From assembly GCF_014205015.1 (NCBI RefSeq), contig NZ_JACHMO010000001.1, positions 1,054,001 through 1,118,000 on the forward strand: a DNA stretch of 64,000 bases, read 5' to 3'. The notes below the pieces were generated by a model, which did no database searches, was not told where the DNA came from, and saw only the letters and a list, made by a program, of their open reading frames with translations. Position numbers and translations under genes: made by a program. The DNA comes from Saccharothrix ecbatanensis (GTDB lineage Bacteria; Actinomycetota; Actinomycetes; Mycobacteriales; Pseudonocardiaceae). Shown here piece after piece: positions 36,326 through 44,719 of the stretch (position 1 is its first letter; each line of letters opens with the position of its first letter).

Positions 36326-36580
36326 TCAGCCGCCGACGCCGGCACGCAGGTTGAGGAACAGCCGGGTGCCCGTGTCGAACCTGAAGCTGCCGATCTTGGC
36401 GTCGAGGTCCAGGACCCCGCCCGCGTTGTCCCGCAGCTCCCAGTTCTCCACCGGTTGGCCGCTGTTGTCCGTCTGCGCGAGTGCCCTGCCGATGATGCTG
36501 TGCAGCGGGGCGTTGGCGTTGGCCTCCACCGTGGTCGGGGTGCCGTTGACCACCACCAAGAGCTCGACCTTGTCCGGCAT
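36326..36580 (-). CDS. Ubiquitin-like modifier with C-terminal Gly-Gly
   Basis: 84 aa. Beta-grasp pattern KVELLVVVNGTPTTVEANANAPLHSIIGRALAQ..WELRDNAGGVLDLDAKIG..GTRLFLNLRAGVGG, ending exposed in GVGG at residues 81-84, ready for adenylation without trimming. A single beta-grasp unit, unlike BilA, which I recall as a tandem Ubl. First gene of the operon Ubl-E2-JAB-E1. Confidence 0.85.
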   Translation of the reverse strand: MPDKVELLVVVNGTPTTVEANANAPLHSIIGRALAQTDNSGQPVENWELRDNAGGVLDLDAKIGSFRFDTGTRLFLNLRAGVGG

Positions 36581-36717
36581 CGCCTGCCTCCTCGTCGATC
36601 GGTTCAGGCGACGATCCGGGGGTGCCGCTCGGGTGCGCCCTCGGCGATCAGGTGACTGCGCTGTGCGTAGTCACCGTCATCGCGTATCGTTTACCTGTCA
36701 GGTGCACGGTATCAAAC

Positions 36718-36738
36718 CATGTACCTGCCGGGTACATG
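36718..36738. promoter_or_regulatory. Operator-like palindrome upstream of the toxin gene
   Basis: CATGTACC and GGTACATG flank 5 bases. A second partial copy (TTACCTGTCAGGTGC) lies just upstream. Toxin-antitoxin operons are autoregulated through such palindromes, so the HigA-type protein may bind here. Confidence 0.55.
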
Positions 36739-36759
36739 TCTTTCGGCGTTGGGGTGATG

Positions 36760-37095
36760 ATGGAGGTCGGCTTCGCCTCGTTGCAGATGGCCAAGACGTG
36801 CTCCTCACCTGCGCAAACACGCCGACAGTGGGGCTCGGTAGGCGCTCGGAAGATCCGCCTGAGACTCGACCAGATGATCGCCGCGTCATCCCTCGCCGAA
36901 CTTGTCAGCCTCCCCCAGGTGCGCTTGGGGCGGCTCGTCACGGGCGCGGATGAGCGGTTCGTCCTGGACCTTGGCGGTGGCCGGCAGATGGTCGTGTTCG
37001 CCGACGAGGACCCCGCGCCCCGGCGTCATGACGGCACGATCGACCTCGGACGGGTGGAGCGCCTGCTTGTCGTCGAGATCACGGAGCCCGGTTGA
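36760..37095 (+). CDS. higB: HigB/RelE-superfamily toxin-like protein
   Basis: 111 aa. MEVGFASLQMAKTCSSPAQTRRQWGSVGARKIRLRLDQMIAASSLAELVSLP..DLGGGRQMVVFADEDP..GTIDLGRVERLLVVEI follows the HigB pattern (LRK..AKKIALRLxxL, then RLIFEP and ITxIxVIEI). HigB toxins cleave mRNA at the ribosome. The start is one of two adjacent ATGs at 36757/36760. The gap of 155 bases to the antitoxin gene is longer than usual. Confidence 0.65.
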   Translation: MEVGFASLQMAKTCSSPAQTRRQWGSVGARKIRLRLDQMIAASSLAELVSLPQVRLGRLVTGADERFVLDLGGGRQMVVFADEDPAPRRHDGTIDLGRVERLLVVEITEPG

Positions 37096-37250
37096 CCCGA
37101 CAATGACGACGCAACCGACACAATGGCCGCGAAGCCGCGCCGAAGATCGGTGGAGTGCGGAGACGGTAGGCGACGGGGCATGACCGGGTTCGTCCGCGGC
37201 GTCTGCTGTCTCCCGTGCCCGAGGAGTGGAGGAACGAGGAGGTGACATCG

Positions 37251-38369
37251 ATGGCAACGACGCACGCCGGTTCGACCGAACGGTACCGGTACGAACCTGT
37301 GGAGGTCCTCCCCCCAGGGGAGACCCTGCGGGAAACGCTTGATGCACTGAACATGAGCCAGGCACAGCTGGCGGTTCGCGCGGGCCTGTCCACCAAGCAC
37401 ATCAACCAGATCATCCAGGGCCAGGCGGTGCTCACCCACGAGACCGCGATCACCCTCGAACGGGTCACCGGTGTGCCGGCTCGCTTCTGGAACGAACTCG
37501 AATCGCGCTACCGAGATCACCTGACCCGTGAGCTGGAACGCGAGAAGCTCTCCGCCCACGTCGAGTGGCTGAAGCGGATGCCGATCGCGGCGCTGCGCAA
37601 GCTGGGGAGGATCACCGCCGACCACACCGACGAACCCCGCGTGTTGCAGCAGGCCTTGAACTTCTTCGGGGTCGCCGGGATCGAGGCGTGGGAGGAGGTG
37701 TGGGCGAACCCGGCGGCCAGCTATCTGAAGTCCGCGGCGTTCACGGTGGACCCCGGCGCCATGGCCGCCTGGCTGCGACTGGGGGAGATCGAGGCGACGG
37801 GCATCCGGTGCGAGCCGTTCGACCGGGCACGACTCAAGAGCGTGCTGCCCCAGTTGCGCGAGTTGACCGTGCTGCCTCCTGCGGAGTTCGAGCCGCGCAT
37901 GAGGCAGCTCTGCGCCGACGCGGGTGTCGCGGTCGTTCTGGTGAGGGAGATCGCGGGCTGCCGGGCCAGCGGCGCCACGCGCTGGCTCTCCCCGTCGAAG
38001 GTCGTGGTGCAGCTCAGCCTGCGCGGCAAACGCAACGACAAGTTCTGGTTCGCGTTCTTCCACGAACTCGCCCACGTGCTCCTGCACGGCAAGCGCAGCG
38101 TGTTCATCGAAGCCGAGGACATCGCCAAGCCAGGGAACGGATCCTCCGACGAGGAATCCGAGGCGAACCGGTTCGCGGCCGACCTGCTCATCCCGCCCGC
38201 GTACCGGAGTGAACTGATCAAGCTCAACCCGTGGAACTCGCGCCAGGTACGCGCGTTCGCGGACCGGCTCGGTGTCGCACCCGCGATCGTGGCCGGCCGG
38301 TTGCAGTTCGAACTCAAGGATTACCGGTTCGGCAAGGAACTGTTCGAGAAGTACGAGCTGGTGGACTGA
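37251..38369 (+). CDS. HigA-type XRE antitoxin fused to an ImmA/IrrE metallopeptidase
   Basis: 372 aa. The ATG at 37251 is preceded by a perfect AGGAGGTGA. Residues about 20-80 form a HigA HTH (PPGETLRETLDALNMSQAQLAVRAGLSTKHINQIIQG). The C-terminal two-thirds carry the zinc-peptidase motif in FWFAFFHELAHVLLHG, followed by EESEANRFAADLLIP, typical of ImmA/IrrE. Such fusions act as antitoxins or as stress- and phage-sensing regulators whose peptidase controls the DNA-binding part. Pairing with the upstream HigB-like gene is inferred from adjacency. Confidence 0.85.
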   Translation: MATTHAGSTERYRYEPVEVLPPGETLRETLDALNMSQAQLAVRAGLSTKHINQIIQGQAVLTHETAITLERVTGVPARFWNELESRYRDHLTRELEREKLSAHVEWLKRMPIAALRKLGRITADHTDEPRVLQQALNFFGVAGIEAWEEVWANPAASYLKSAAFTVDPGAMAAWLRLGEIEATGIRCEPFDRARLKSVLPQLRELTVLPPAEFEPRMRQLCADAGVAVVLVREIAGCRASGATRWLSPSKVVVQLSLRGKRNDKFWFAFFHELAHVLLHGKRSVFIEAEDIAKPGNGSSDEESEANRFAADLLIPPAYRSELIKLNPWNSRQVRAFADRLGVAPAIVAGRLQFELKDYRFGKELFEKYELVD

Positions 38370-38719
38370 CCTGCCCGGAGTGGTCCAGCCCAGAGGGCTC
38401 CATGGACGGTGGAGGCGATCCGGTTCGCACGAGCAGACGATTTCCTGGGTGACGGCGTGGTGTCGCCGCGACCCATCACCGCCGAGAGCATGATCACCGC
38501 GACCGGTCGCCAGTTGACCATCGGCCGGACCACCCGGGACCCCGGTCAGGCCGAGCGTTCGTCCAGCGCGTCGACCAACCTGCGACACCGCGCCGACCAC
38601 CAAACCCGAACCCGCCGCCTAATGCAGCGGCCCTCTTGCTGCAGCCTCCATCTTCCTGTTCTGCCACAACCGCTTCCCAAGGCGAAACCAGTCCCGTATG
38701 AACCGCGGTCGCCAGGTTC
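38370..38719. other. Intergenic stretch left of the IS5-family element
   Basis: No gene recognised; open frames here have no family motif or ribosome site. Confidence 0.4.
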
Positions 38720-39595
38720 CTAAGGGCCGTCACGTTACTCGGTGATGGGTCGTCTGGACGGATCGGGGATCATGATCGAGTGCAGGTGATCTCGGCGTCC
38801 CGGTCGGAGCGGATCGCACCCTTCACCGGTCTGCAGCCAGGGCAGTTCCGCAAGCTGGTGCGGGTGGTGGCCGAGCGAGGCGGTGACGCGATCGCGGACG
38901 GGCGTCCCGGCAGGCAGTGGCGCCTGGACCTGGCCGACCGGGTGCTGTTGGTGGCTACTTACTGGCGTACCAACCTCACGATGCGGCAGCTCGGTCCGTT
39001 GTTCGGGGTGTCGCACGCCGCGGCGCACCGGGTCATCGACACCGTCGGCCCGCTGCTCGCCCTGGCCCCGGTGAGGCGCCGCCGGATCGACCAGGTCGCC
39101 ATCGTGGACGGCACCCTGGTGCCCACCCGCGACCACCGCCTCGCCGCACGGTCGAAGAACTACCGCTATCCGACCAACCTGCAGGTCCCCATCGACGCCG
39201 ACACCCGCCTCGTGATCGCCACCGGCGACCCGCAACCCGGCAACCGCAACGACTGCACCGTCTACCGCGACTCCGGCATCGCCGACGTACTCGACGGTCG
39301 ACCCGTCACGGCCGACGGCGGCTACCAGGGCAACCCCGAAGCGGTCATGCCCTACCGCAAACCTCGCGACGGCACCGTGTTGGCCGACTGGCAGGAAGAC
39401 CTCAACACCGTCCACCGGTCGATCCGGGCCCGAGCCGAACACGCACTGGCCCGCATGAAGAACTGGACCATCCTGCGCGACTACCGCCGCGCCGCCCACA
39501 CCCTGCGCGACACCGCCTCCACAACCTCGCCCTCATTGGCTGACCAGCGACACCGCGAACCATCACTGCAAGACCAGTTACGTGACAGCCCTTAG
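38720..39595 (+). mobile_element. IS5-family insertion sequence
   Basis: The left end CTAAGGGCCGTCACGTTACT and the complement of the right end (CTAAGGGCTGTCACGTAACT) form terminal inverted repeats of about 20 bp. The 876-bp length and single DDE transposase fit small IS5 (IS427/ISL2-like) elements. A solo copy of the same end sits at 40738-40766. Confidence 0.85.
38780..39595 (+). CDS. IS5-family transposase, C-terminal frameshift
   Basis: 271 aa from a GTG. HTH_Tnp_4 region (FTGLQPGQFRKLVRVVAERGG..MRQLGPLFGVSHAAAHRVID), then DDE motifs VAIVDGTLVP, ATGDPQPGNRNDCTVYRDS, TADGGYQGN and RIRARAEHALARMKNW. Near 39510 the expected ending LHNLALIG* lies in another frame, so the last roughly 25 residues are altered and the stop falls in the right inverted repeat. 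Catalytic residues remain, so it may still work. Confidence 0.85.
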   Translation: MQVISASRSERIAPFTGLQPGQFRKLVRVVAERGGDAIADGRPGRQWRLDLADRVLLVATYWRTNLTMRQLGPLFGVSHAAAHRVIDTVGPLLALAPVRRRRIDQVAIVDGTLVPTRDHRLAARSKNYRYPTNLQVPIDADTRLVIATGDPQPGNRNDCTVYRDSGIADVLDGRPVTADGGYQGNPEAVMPYRKPRDGTVLADWQEDLNTVHRSIRARAEHALARMKNWTILRDYRRAAHTLRDTASTTSPSLADQRHREPSLQDQLRDSP

Positions 39596-39639
39596 CCAGC
39601 TACGGGGAGCGCACGGCTCAGCAGGAGCGCGCCGGACCG

Positions 39640-40692
39640 TCAGACTCCAGGATCCTCGTCATCAGGCTGGGCCTGCCCCGGACCAACCGCCCACTGGTCC
39701 TCAGTCATCCCACCGAGTTCGGCAAGCACCCGCGCCGTCGAGATGCCCGTCCAGAGATCTCCATTCGCCAGGCGGCTCCAGCCGTGATCGAGTTGACCGC
39801 TTCGAGCCGCCTCAACCAGTTGAAGCGCGTCGCCAGCAAGGTGCTGATGATTACACCGCGCACGGAAGTCGATGAAGAGCTGAGCCTCGCCGGCCACTGG
39901 AACGAGCAGCAGCGCACAAAGCAAGCCGCGGTCGTCGAACCAATCGGGCTTTTCATCCCACGGCACAAGACGACCGGGGAAGTCTGGGAAAGAAAAGTCC
40001 TCCGCTGTCCGCTGGGCACGGGCAGAGCTGTTGTACTCGGTCGATCGACGGGTGCCATCAAGACCTGCGTCCACGATCCAGCCGAATGGCTCAGGTTCAC
40101 CCTGGAGACCTGGGATAGCCCATGGAGTTAGTCCGACAGGCGGCTGGGCAACGTCGGTAAGCGAGGCAGGATCGAACGGTGACGGCACAGTCACGAGCGC
40201 AACAGAGCCGCCATTTGCCCGCGACAGGGTTGCGATGACGTAGTCCTGCACTTCCACTGGCAGGCTGACGCCTGGACCGCTGACTAGCACCAGTACGTGA
40301 ATCGACATGCCTGGCGGCGGCGCATCAACTATAACCTGGGATGCCGATGACGTCACCGGCACATCGACCAGCTCGGATTCCGGGAACTGCAGGATGTACC
40401 AGGGAGTCCACCCAGGGAGCCTCTCGTCAGTACTGAGTTGCCAACGGGAAAGGGCTTGTCGATCACCTGGCCTAACCTGCGCACGGACAGTGTCAGAAAG
40501 CCCATACTGGCCATGCCCCGTTGCCGGATGAAGACTGATCTTGAAGTCTGCCACCTGTGTGCTGGGGGCCAAGTACACGTCATCCTTCGGCTTACCCCCC
40601 TCCCTTCCTGTCCAGACTCGCCATTCACTTGATCTGCGACCATCAGTCGACTTGATCACAAAGCGGCAGACGGTTCGGTGAGGCGCAGTCAT
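39640..40692 (-). CDS. Hypothetical protein, function unknown
   Basis: 350 aa from the ATG at 40692 (an in-frame GTG/ATG extension reaches 40728). It begins MTAPHRTVCRFVIKSTDGRRSSEWRVWTGREGG..DDVYLAPSTQVADFKISLHPATGHGQYGLS and later has RLVPWDEKPDWFDDRGLLCALLLVP and LFIDFRARCNHQHLAGDALQLVEAA. I recognise no domain. It lies between an IS and a solo IS end, so it may be cargo moved by that element. Confidence 0.6.
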   Translation of the reverse strand: MTAPHRTVCRFVIKSTDGRRSSEWRVWTGREGGKPKDDVYLAPSTQVADFKISLHPATGHGQYGLSDTVRAQVRPGDRQALSRWQLSTDERLPGWTPWYILQFPESELVDVPVTSSASQVIVDAPPPGMSIHVLVLVSGPGVSLPVEVQDYVIATLSRANGGSVALVTVPSPFDPASLTDVAQPPVGLTPWAIPGLQGEPEPFGWIVDAGLDGTRRSTEYNSSARAQRTAEDFSFPDFPGRLVPWDEKPDWFDDRGLLCALLLVPVAGEAQLFIDFRARCNHQHLAGDALQLVEAARSGQLDHGWSRLANGDLWTGISTARVLAELGGMTEDQWAVGPGQAQPDDEDPGV

Positions 40693-40737
40693 CGCTCCAC
40701 GATACTGCGACCGCTGATCCCGATCCATCCCGGCGAC

Positions 40738-40766
40738 CGATCACCGAGTTACGTGACAACCCTTAG
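40738..40766 (-). repeat. Solo terminal repeat of the IS5-family element
   Basis: Read on the minus strand, CTAAGGGTTGTCACGTAACT and following bases match the left end at 38720 in about 25 of 29 positions. There is no transposase next to it, so it is a remnant of a second copy or of an IS-mediated deletion. Confidence 0.65.
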
Positions 40767-40938
40767 AGCGGATCGGCTCTAGCACCTCCCAAGCTTCGGT
40801 TTCGAGTTCGTGAACCCGCTCGCGCTGTTGCGGAAACGACAGGCGTCGCCTGAGGAAAAATATGGCGATCGTGACGGCAATCGAGGCCGTCGAGACTGTG
40901 AGGACAACGACACTCAACCAAGAGATCGATCCAGTCAC
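40741..40938 (-). pseudogene. Small single-helix membrane protein, truncated by the solo IS end
   Basis: The frame encodes MTGSISWLSVVVLTVSTASIAVTIAIFFLRRRLSFPQQRERVHELETEAWEVLEPI and then runs into the IS end at 40766 (RSKGCHVTR). One membrane helix with a basic cytoplasmic tail. The original C-terminus is lost. Confidence 0.45.
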
Positions 40939-41149
40939 TCTGTCAGTCTACTGGCGCGCTTGTGGTCAAAGGTAGGGGATCGCCCGCTTGCTCTTTCGTG
41001 TCCAACTGCACCACGGCAGGTCTACCAATCGAGTGAAGACGGTCTTGAACCTACGGCCTTTTTCGCAGACCAGAGCATGGCGCGCCTCGTGAACGTCCCA
41101 TTCTCGCCTGGTTGACGTGCTGGACGAATCTGCTTGCAGAAAGTTGATT

Positions 41150-41715
41150 GACTGCTCGGCTGGCTCGACCGGTCGATCAGCGCCCCCGTCCGCAAGGGCA
41201 ACACCGATTACTGGCTGCGCGTCGCGTCCGAGGACAAGCAGTGGATCGGTGGCGACCTCTGGACGGGCAACCTCGACTCGAACGTTCTCGCCGACCTCGC
41301 CAAACCGCGCGTCCTGGACGTGGTCGAGTGGGAGGAATGGCGACAGCAACGCGCCGAGCTCATCACCCGGATGCCCGGCCGTTCCTGCTCACCGACCGAT
41401 GCAGTGCGCACGGAGGTCGACCTGGCCGATGAGTGGTGGGCCGAGCTGCGTCGCACCACCGACACCGTCGCGGCGACACCGACCGCGCGCGTCAACAGCG
41501 GCCAGGACAAGATCACCGAGCGGATCGTGCAACGCTTCGGCGACGCCGTCGATCCCACCGTGCCCGAATGGGGGACAGTCCACGGCGATGTCCACTGGGC
41601 GAACCTGCTGTACCCGCGGTTCGGTCTGCTCGACTGGGAATGGTGGGGGCGTGGACCCGCGGGCACCGACGCGGCGACCCCGCTGTGCTACAGCCTCCTG
41701 ACGCCCACGATCGCG
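41150..41715 (+). pseudogene. Aminoglycoside-phosphotransferase-fold gene, fragment
   Basis: The frame reads LGWLDRSISAPVRKGN..YWLRVASEDKQWIGGDLWTGN.., later VHGDVHWANLLYP and FGLLDWEWWGRGPAGTDAATPLCYSLL, which are the catalytic loop (HGDxxxxN) and metal-binding DW motif of APH kinases. There is no proper start, the N-terminal nucleotide-binding lobe is shortened, and the C-terminus runs into unrelated sequence. Confidence 0.6.
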
Positions 41716-41749
41716 CGAAGGTCTGCGACCAGCACCGCGGGAGGCCGGC

Positions 41750-41925
41750 GTGTCAGGCAGGTCGGAAGCCGCCGACACTGTCCACCGTGCGGCCGATCTG
41801 GTGGATCGCGGGGATCGCCTGGGTGCTCGTGGGGTACTGGGAGAGTCGCTGGCCGCCGATCAGGATTATGGGCCCGCGTGGCGGTGGTTGGCCGCGGTGG
41901 TGGACGACGATGCCGATTTTGTAGT
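41750..41925 (+). pseudogene. TPR-like fragment
   Basis: AADTVHRAADLVDRGDRLGARGVLGESLAADQDYGPAWRWLAAVVDDDAD looks like the first tetratricopeptide unit of a longer actinobacterial protein, which is then lost. Only this piece remains. Confidence 0.35.
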
Positions 41926-41997
41926 AGGACCCAGCCGGTCGCCTTTGACAACCCACAGGACATGCGAGTCGGCCGCCGCCGACTTGTAGGAGCCTGT

Positions 41998-43032
41998 TCA
42001 ACCGATCAACTCGTACAGGCGGTCGGGGTCGAGGATGTCGATGCGGTGCCTGCTGGTGCGCACGATGCCCTGCTTCCGCAGCGACCGAAGCACGCGCACC
42101 AGCGACTCGCGGGAGGTGCCGGCGATGCTGGCCAACTCGCCCTGGCTCAGCGCTGCAACGCCGGACGAGTTGGCGGCGCGTTGCGAAGCGAGGTCGAACA
42201 GGACGGTGGCCACCCGCTGGGTGGCCGTGCCGCTGAGTTGGGTGCGTTGCCTGGTCAGATCGCGTTGCCGTGACACCAGCACGCTCAACACGGCCCATGC
42301 GATGGGCGGCTGCCGGTGGCACAGCTCGGCGAACCGTTCGGCTGGGATGAGCAGTGCGGACATCTGTCCCAGCGCGCGTGCGGTCGCCGAGTGCGGTCCA
42401 CCGTCCACGGCCGATCGCTCTCCCAGGATGTCGCCGGGTCCGCGAACGGCGAGCACCTTTTCGTGACCGCTCGACGAGGTGGTGGTGACGCGCAGCAGAC
42501 CAGTGCGTATGACCAGCACATGCCGGGACCGCTCGTCTTGCCGGTAGACGACGTCGCCGGGATCGAAGGTCCGCACGGTGCCCACCGAGTTCAGCAGGGC
42601 GTGTCCGGCAGGGTCGAGTAGTTCCCAGAAGCGCGGTGGATTGGGCTCTTCGTAACCGGATCGTGCCGGCGTGGAACTGAGCCGGGCATCCTCGGCATCG
42701 TCATTGCGCGCGGAGGCGCGCTCCGACGTGTGATGGAGCGCGGTCGGGTGACTCGGCGTCTCGATCACCGACGCGGCAGTTCCGGTGCTCGTCCGGTCGG
42801 CCTTCACGGCGTGTATGTCTTCTGGCGACAGGGTCTGCGGTCCGGGCGTGTACGAGTCGGGATTCTGACCTGCCGCGAAGGCGGGCGTGGTGTCGGTCAA
42901 CGCGGCGAGGAAGCGCCGGCCGCAGCCGGCATCAGCACTGTCGGATACCACCGCAGGGCCGAAGGCAGTCGTGCTGTCGGCCAGAGCGGCGAGCAACCGG
43001 CGACCAACGCTGTCACGCGCCATGGTCGTCAC
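41998..43032 (-). CDS. Crp/Fnr-family transcriptional regulator with repetitive N-terminal extension
   Basis: 344 aa. The cyclic-nucleotide-binding-like domain (TFDPGDVVYRQDERSRHVLVIRTGLLRV..GPGDILGERSAVDGGPHSATARAL) and the Crp HTH (LSQGELASIAGTSRESLVRVLRSLRKQGIVRTSRHRIDILD) occupy the last 220 residues. The first 130 are low-complexity and hold two similar units (RRLLAALADSTTAFGP, RRFLAALTDTTPAFAA). It starts inside the 3' end of the upstream membrane-protein gene, so translation is coupled. The effector is unknown. Confidence 0.85.
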   Translation of the reverse strand: MTTMARDSVGRRLLAALADSTTAFGPAVVSDSADAGCGRRFLAALTDTTPAFAAGQNPDSYTPGPQTLSPEDIHAVKADRTSTGTAASVIETPSHPTALHHTSERASARNDDAEDARLSSTPARSGYEEPNPPRFWELLDPAGHALLNSVGTVRTFDPGDVVYRQDERSRHVLVIRTGLLRVTTTSSSGHEKVLAVRGPGDILGERSAVDGGPHSATARALGQMSALLIPAERFAELCHRQPPIAWAVLSVLVSRQRDLTRQRTQLSGTATQRVATVLFDLASQRAANSSGVAALSQGELASIAGTSRESLVRVLRSLRKQGIVRTSRHRIDILDPDRLYELIG

Positions 43033-43378
43033 CTCGATCGGCTGTCCGGTGATCGTCCTGCTCTTCTTGCTGATCGTCGTCTTTCGTCGACGATACGGTG
43101 GTCAGGGCGTACGAGCCGGCTTTCTTCACCAAAGCGACGGCGGCAACACCGGTTCCGAAGGCGACGAAGCTGTTGGTCACGATCAGCGAATCAGCTAGCG
43201 CACCGGCGGTAAGCGCGCCGAGCCCCAGGTGGACGAGGATGGAAGCGGCGTACACACCTCCGCCCGGTCCGCGCGGTCGGGCCCAGGGCCAGCCCTTGAC
43301 CCGCCGGCTGGCTTCAAGGAAGACCACCCCGCAGTTGGAAGCCGCGCCCACCAGCCCCCACAAGGCGTATTGCCACAT
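43013..43378 (-). CDS. Small membrane protein coupled to the Crp-type regulator
   Basis: About 121 aa from the ATG at 43378; a GTG at 43420 is an alternative and neither has a good ribosome site. Two or three hydrophobic segments are seen (MWQYALWGLVGAASNCGVVFL, AASILVHLGLGALTAGALA, IVTNSFVAFGTGVAAVALV), with an acidic, His-rich tail (DDDQQEEQDDHRTADRGDDHGA). I recall similar MWQY.LWGLxGAA.NxGVVFLEAS proteins in other actinomycetes but no function. Confidence 0.6.
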   Translation of the reverse strand: MWQYALWGLVGAASNCGVVFLEASRRVKGWPWARPRGPGGGVYAASILVHLGLGALTAGALADSLIVTNSFVAFGTGVAAVALVKKAGSYALTTVSSTKDDDQQEEQDDHRTADRGDDHGA

Positions 43379-43622
43379 GCGGCAAGAAGGTACCCGCGGT
43401 ATCCGGTTCGAGGCATCCACCCATCAGGTACGACGGAAGCGGGAAACGCCAAGGTGCCTCTGTCGAACGTTCGGCTCTGTCGGTATGTAGATGATCAACT
43501 ACCTGGAATGGGTCACGACCTGGCACCCGGTTGGAACAGCATGGCCGCCTTCATCCCGTGCTGATCGTTAATAAACGCGGGATCAAGACCACTTCGTGCG
43601 GTCGAAAGGTCATAGTTGCTGG

Positions 43623-44005
<383 letters not shown>

Positions 44006-44012
44006 GCGGAAC

Positions 44013-44532
44013 GCGCCAGCCCCCGCTCGCGCGTGGAAGACGTTGCCTTGAGGGTGAGGTCTTTCACCCACGTGGGACCACCCCCGCTCGCGCGGGGAAG
44101 TCAGGGGCTGCGGTTCCACCGGGTGCAACCGCGACGGACCACCCCCGCTCGCGCGGGGAAGACAGATCCGGTGCGCCGAACTCGGGCCACCAGGCGGGAC
44201 CACCCCCGCTCCCGCGGGGAAGACCGCGTGATGAGGTCGAACGCCTCGTTGGCGTCCGGACCACCCCCGCTCGCGCCGGGAAAACGTCCGGGATGGCCAC
44301 GCCGGTGCCGGTGTTGACCGGACCACCCCCGGCTCGCGCGGGGAAGACCGCGGCTCATCAGAGCGGACCTCCAGGTAGCCCGGACCACCCCCGCTTGCGA
44401 GGGGAAGACCCGCCGCAGTGGCCTCCATGTGCGACTCAGCGCGGGGACCACCCCCGCTTGCGCGGGGAAGACTCGTGGTGCTCGATCCACCGCCACACCT
44501 CGGTCGGACCACCCCCACTTGCGCGGGGAAGG
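44013..44532 (-). CRISPR. CRISPR array 3, type I-E, nine repeats
   Basis: Repeats start at about 44013, 44074, 44135, 44196, 44258, 44320, 44382, 44444 and 44505 and give eight spacers. Several carry single changes (GCTCCCGCGG at 44196, GCGCCGGGAAAAC at 44258, an extra G at 44320). The leftmost is the most altered in its first bases, as expected for the leader-distal end. Confidence 0.95.
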
Positions 44533-44645
44533 CACTTCTTGACCAGCTACTTTAGGCGGTGGATCACCGTTTTAGCATCGGTTTGGTTCTGGGCGGGCGC
44601 TTCATGTTGAGTCGCCTCTCGAACGGAGCTTAGGCCCGTCGGGTC
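44533..44645 (-). promoter_or_regulatory. Leader of CRISPR array 3
   Basis: It begins ACTTCTTGACCAGCTACTTTAGG and aligns with the leaders of arrays 2 and 4 over about 100 bases (shared blocks ATCGGTTTGGT, CTCGAAC). Orientation implies leftward transcription of the array. Confidence 0.8.
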
Positions 44646-44719
44646 GGTGAGGCGTGGACGGTCAGCCGAGTGGGAGTCGTCGCTGTCAACGATCATGGTG
44701 AGGGCTCGGTCAAGTTGCG

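Noticed and set aside
41039..41090. Possible tRNA 3' end (GGTTCAAGACC on the minus strand)
   Set aside because: The T-stem bases do not pair and no acceptor or anticodon arm is present.
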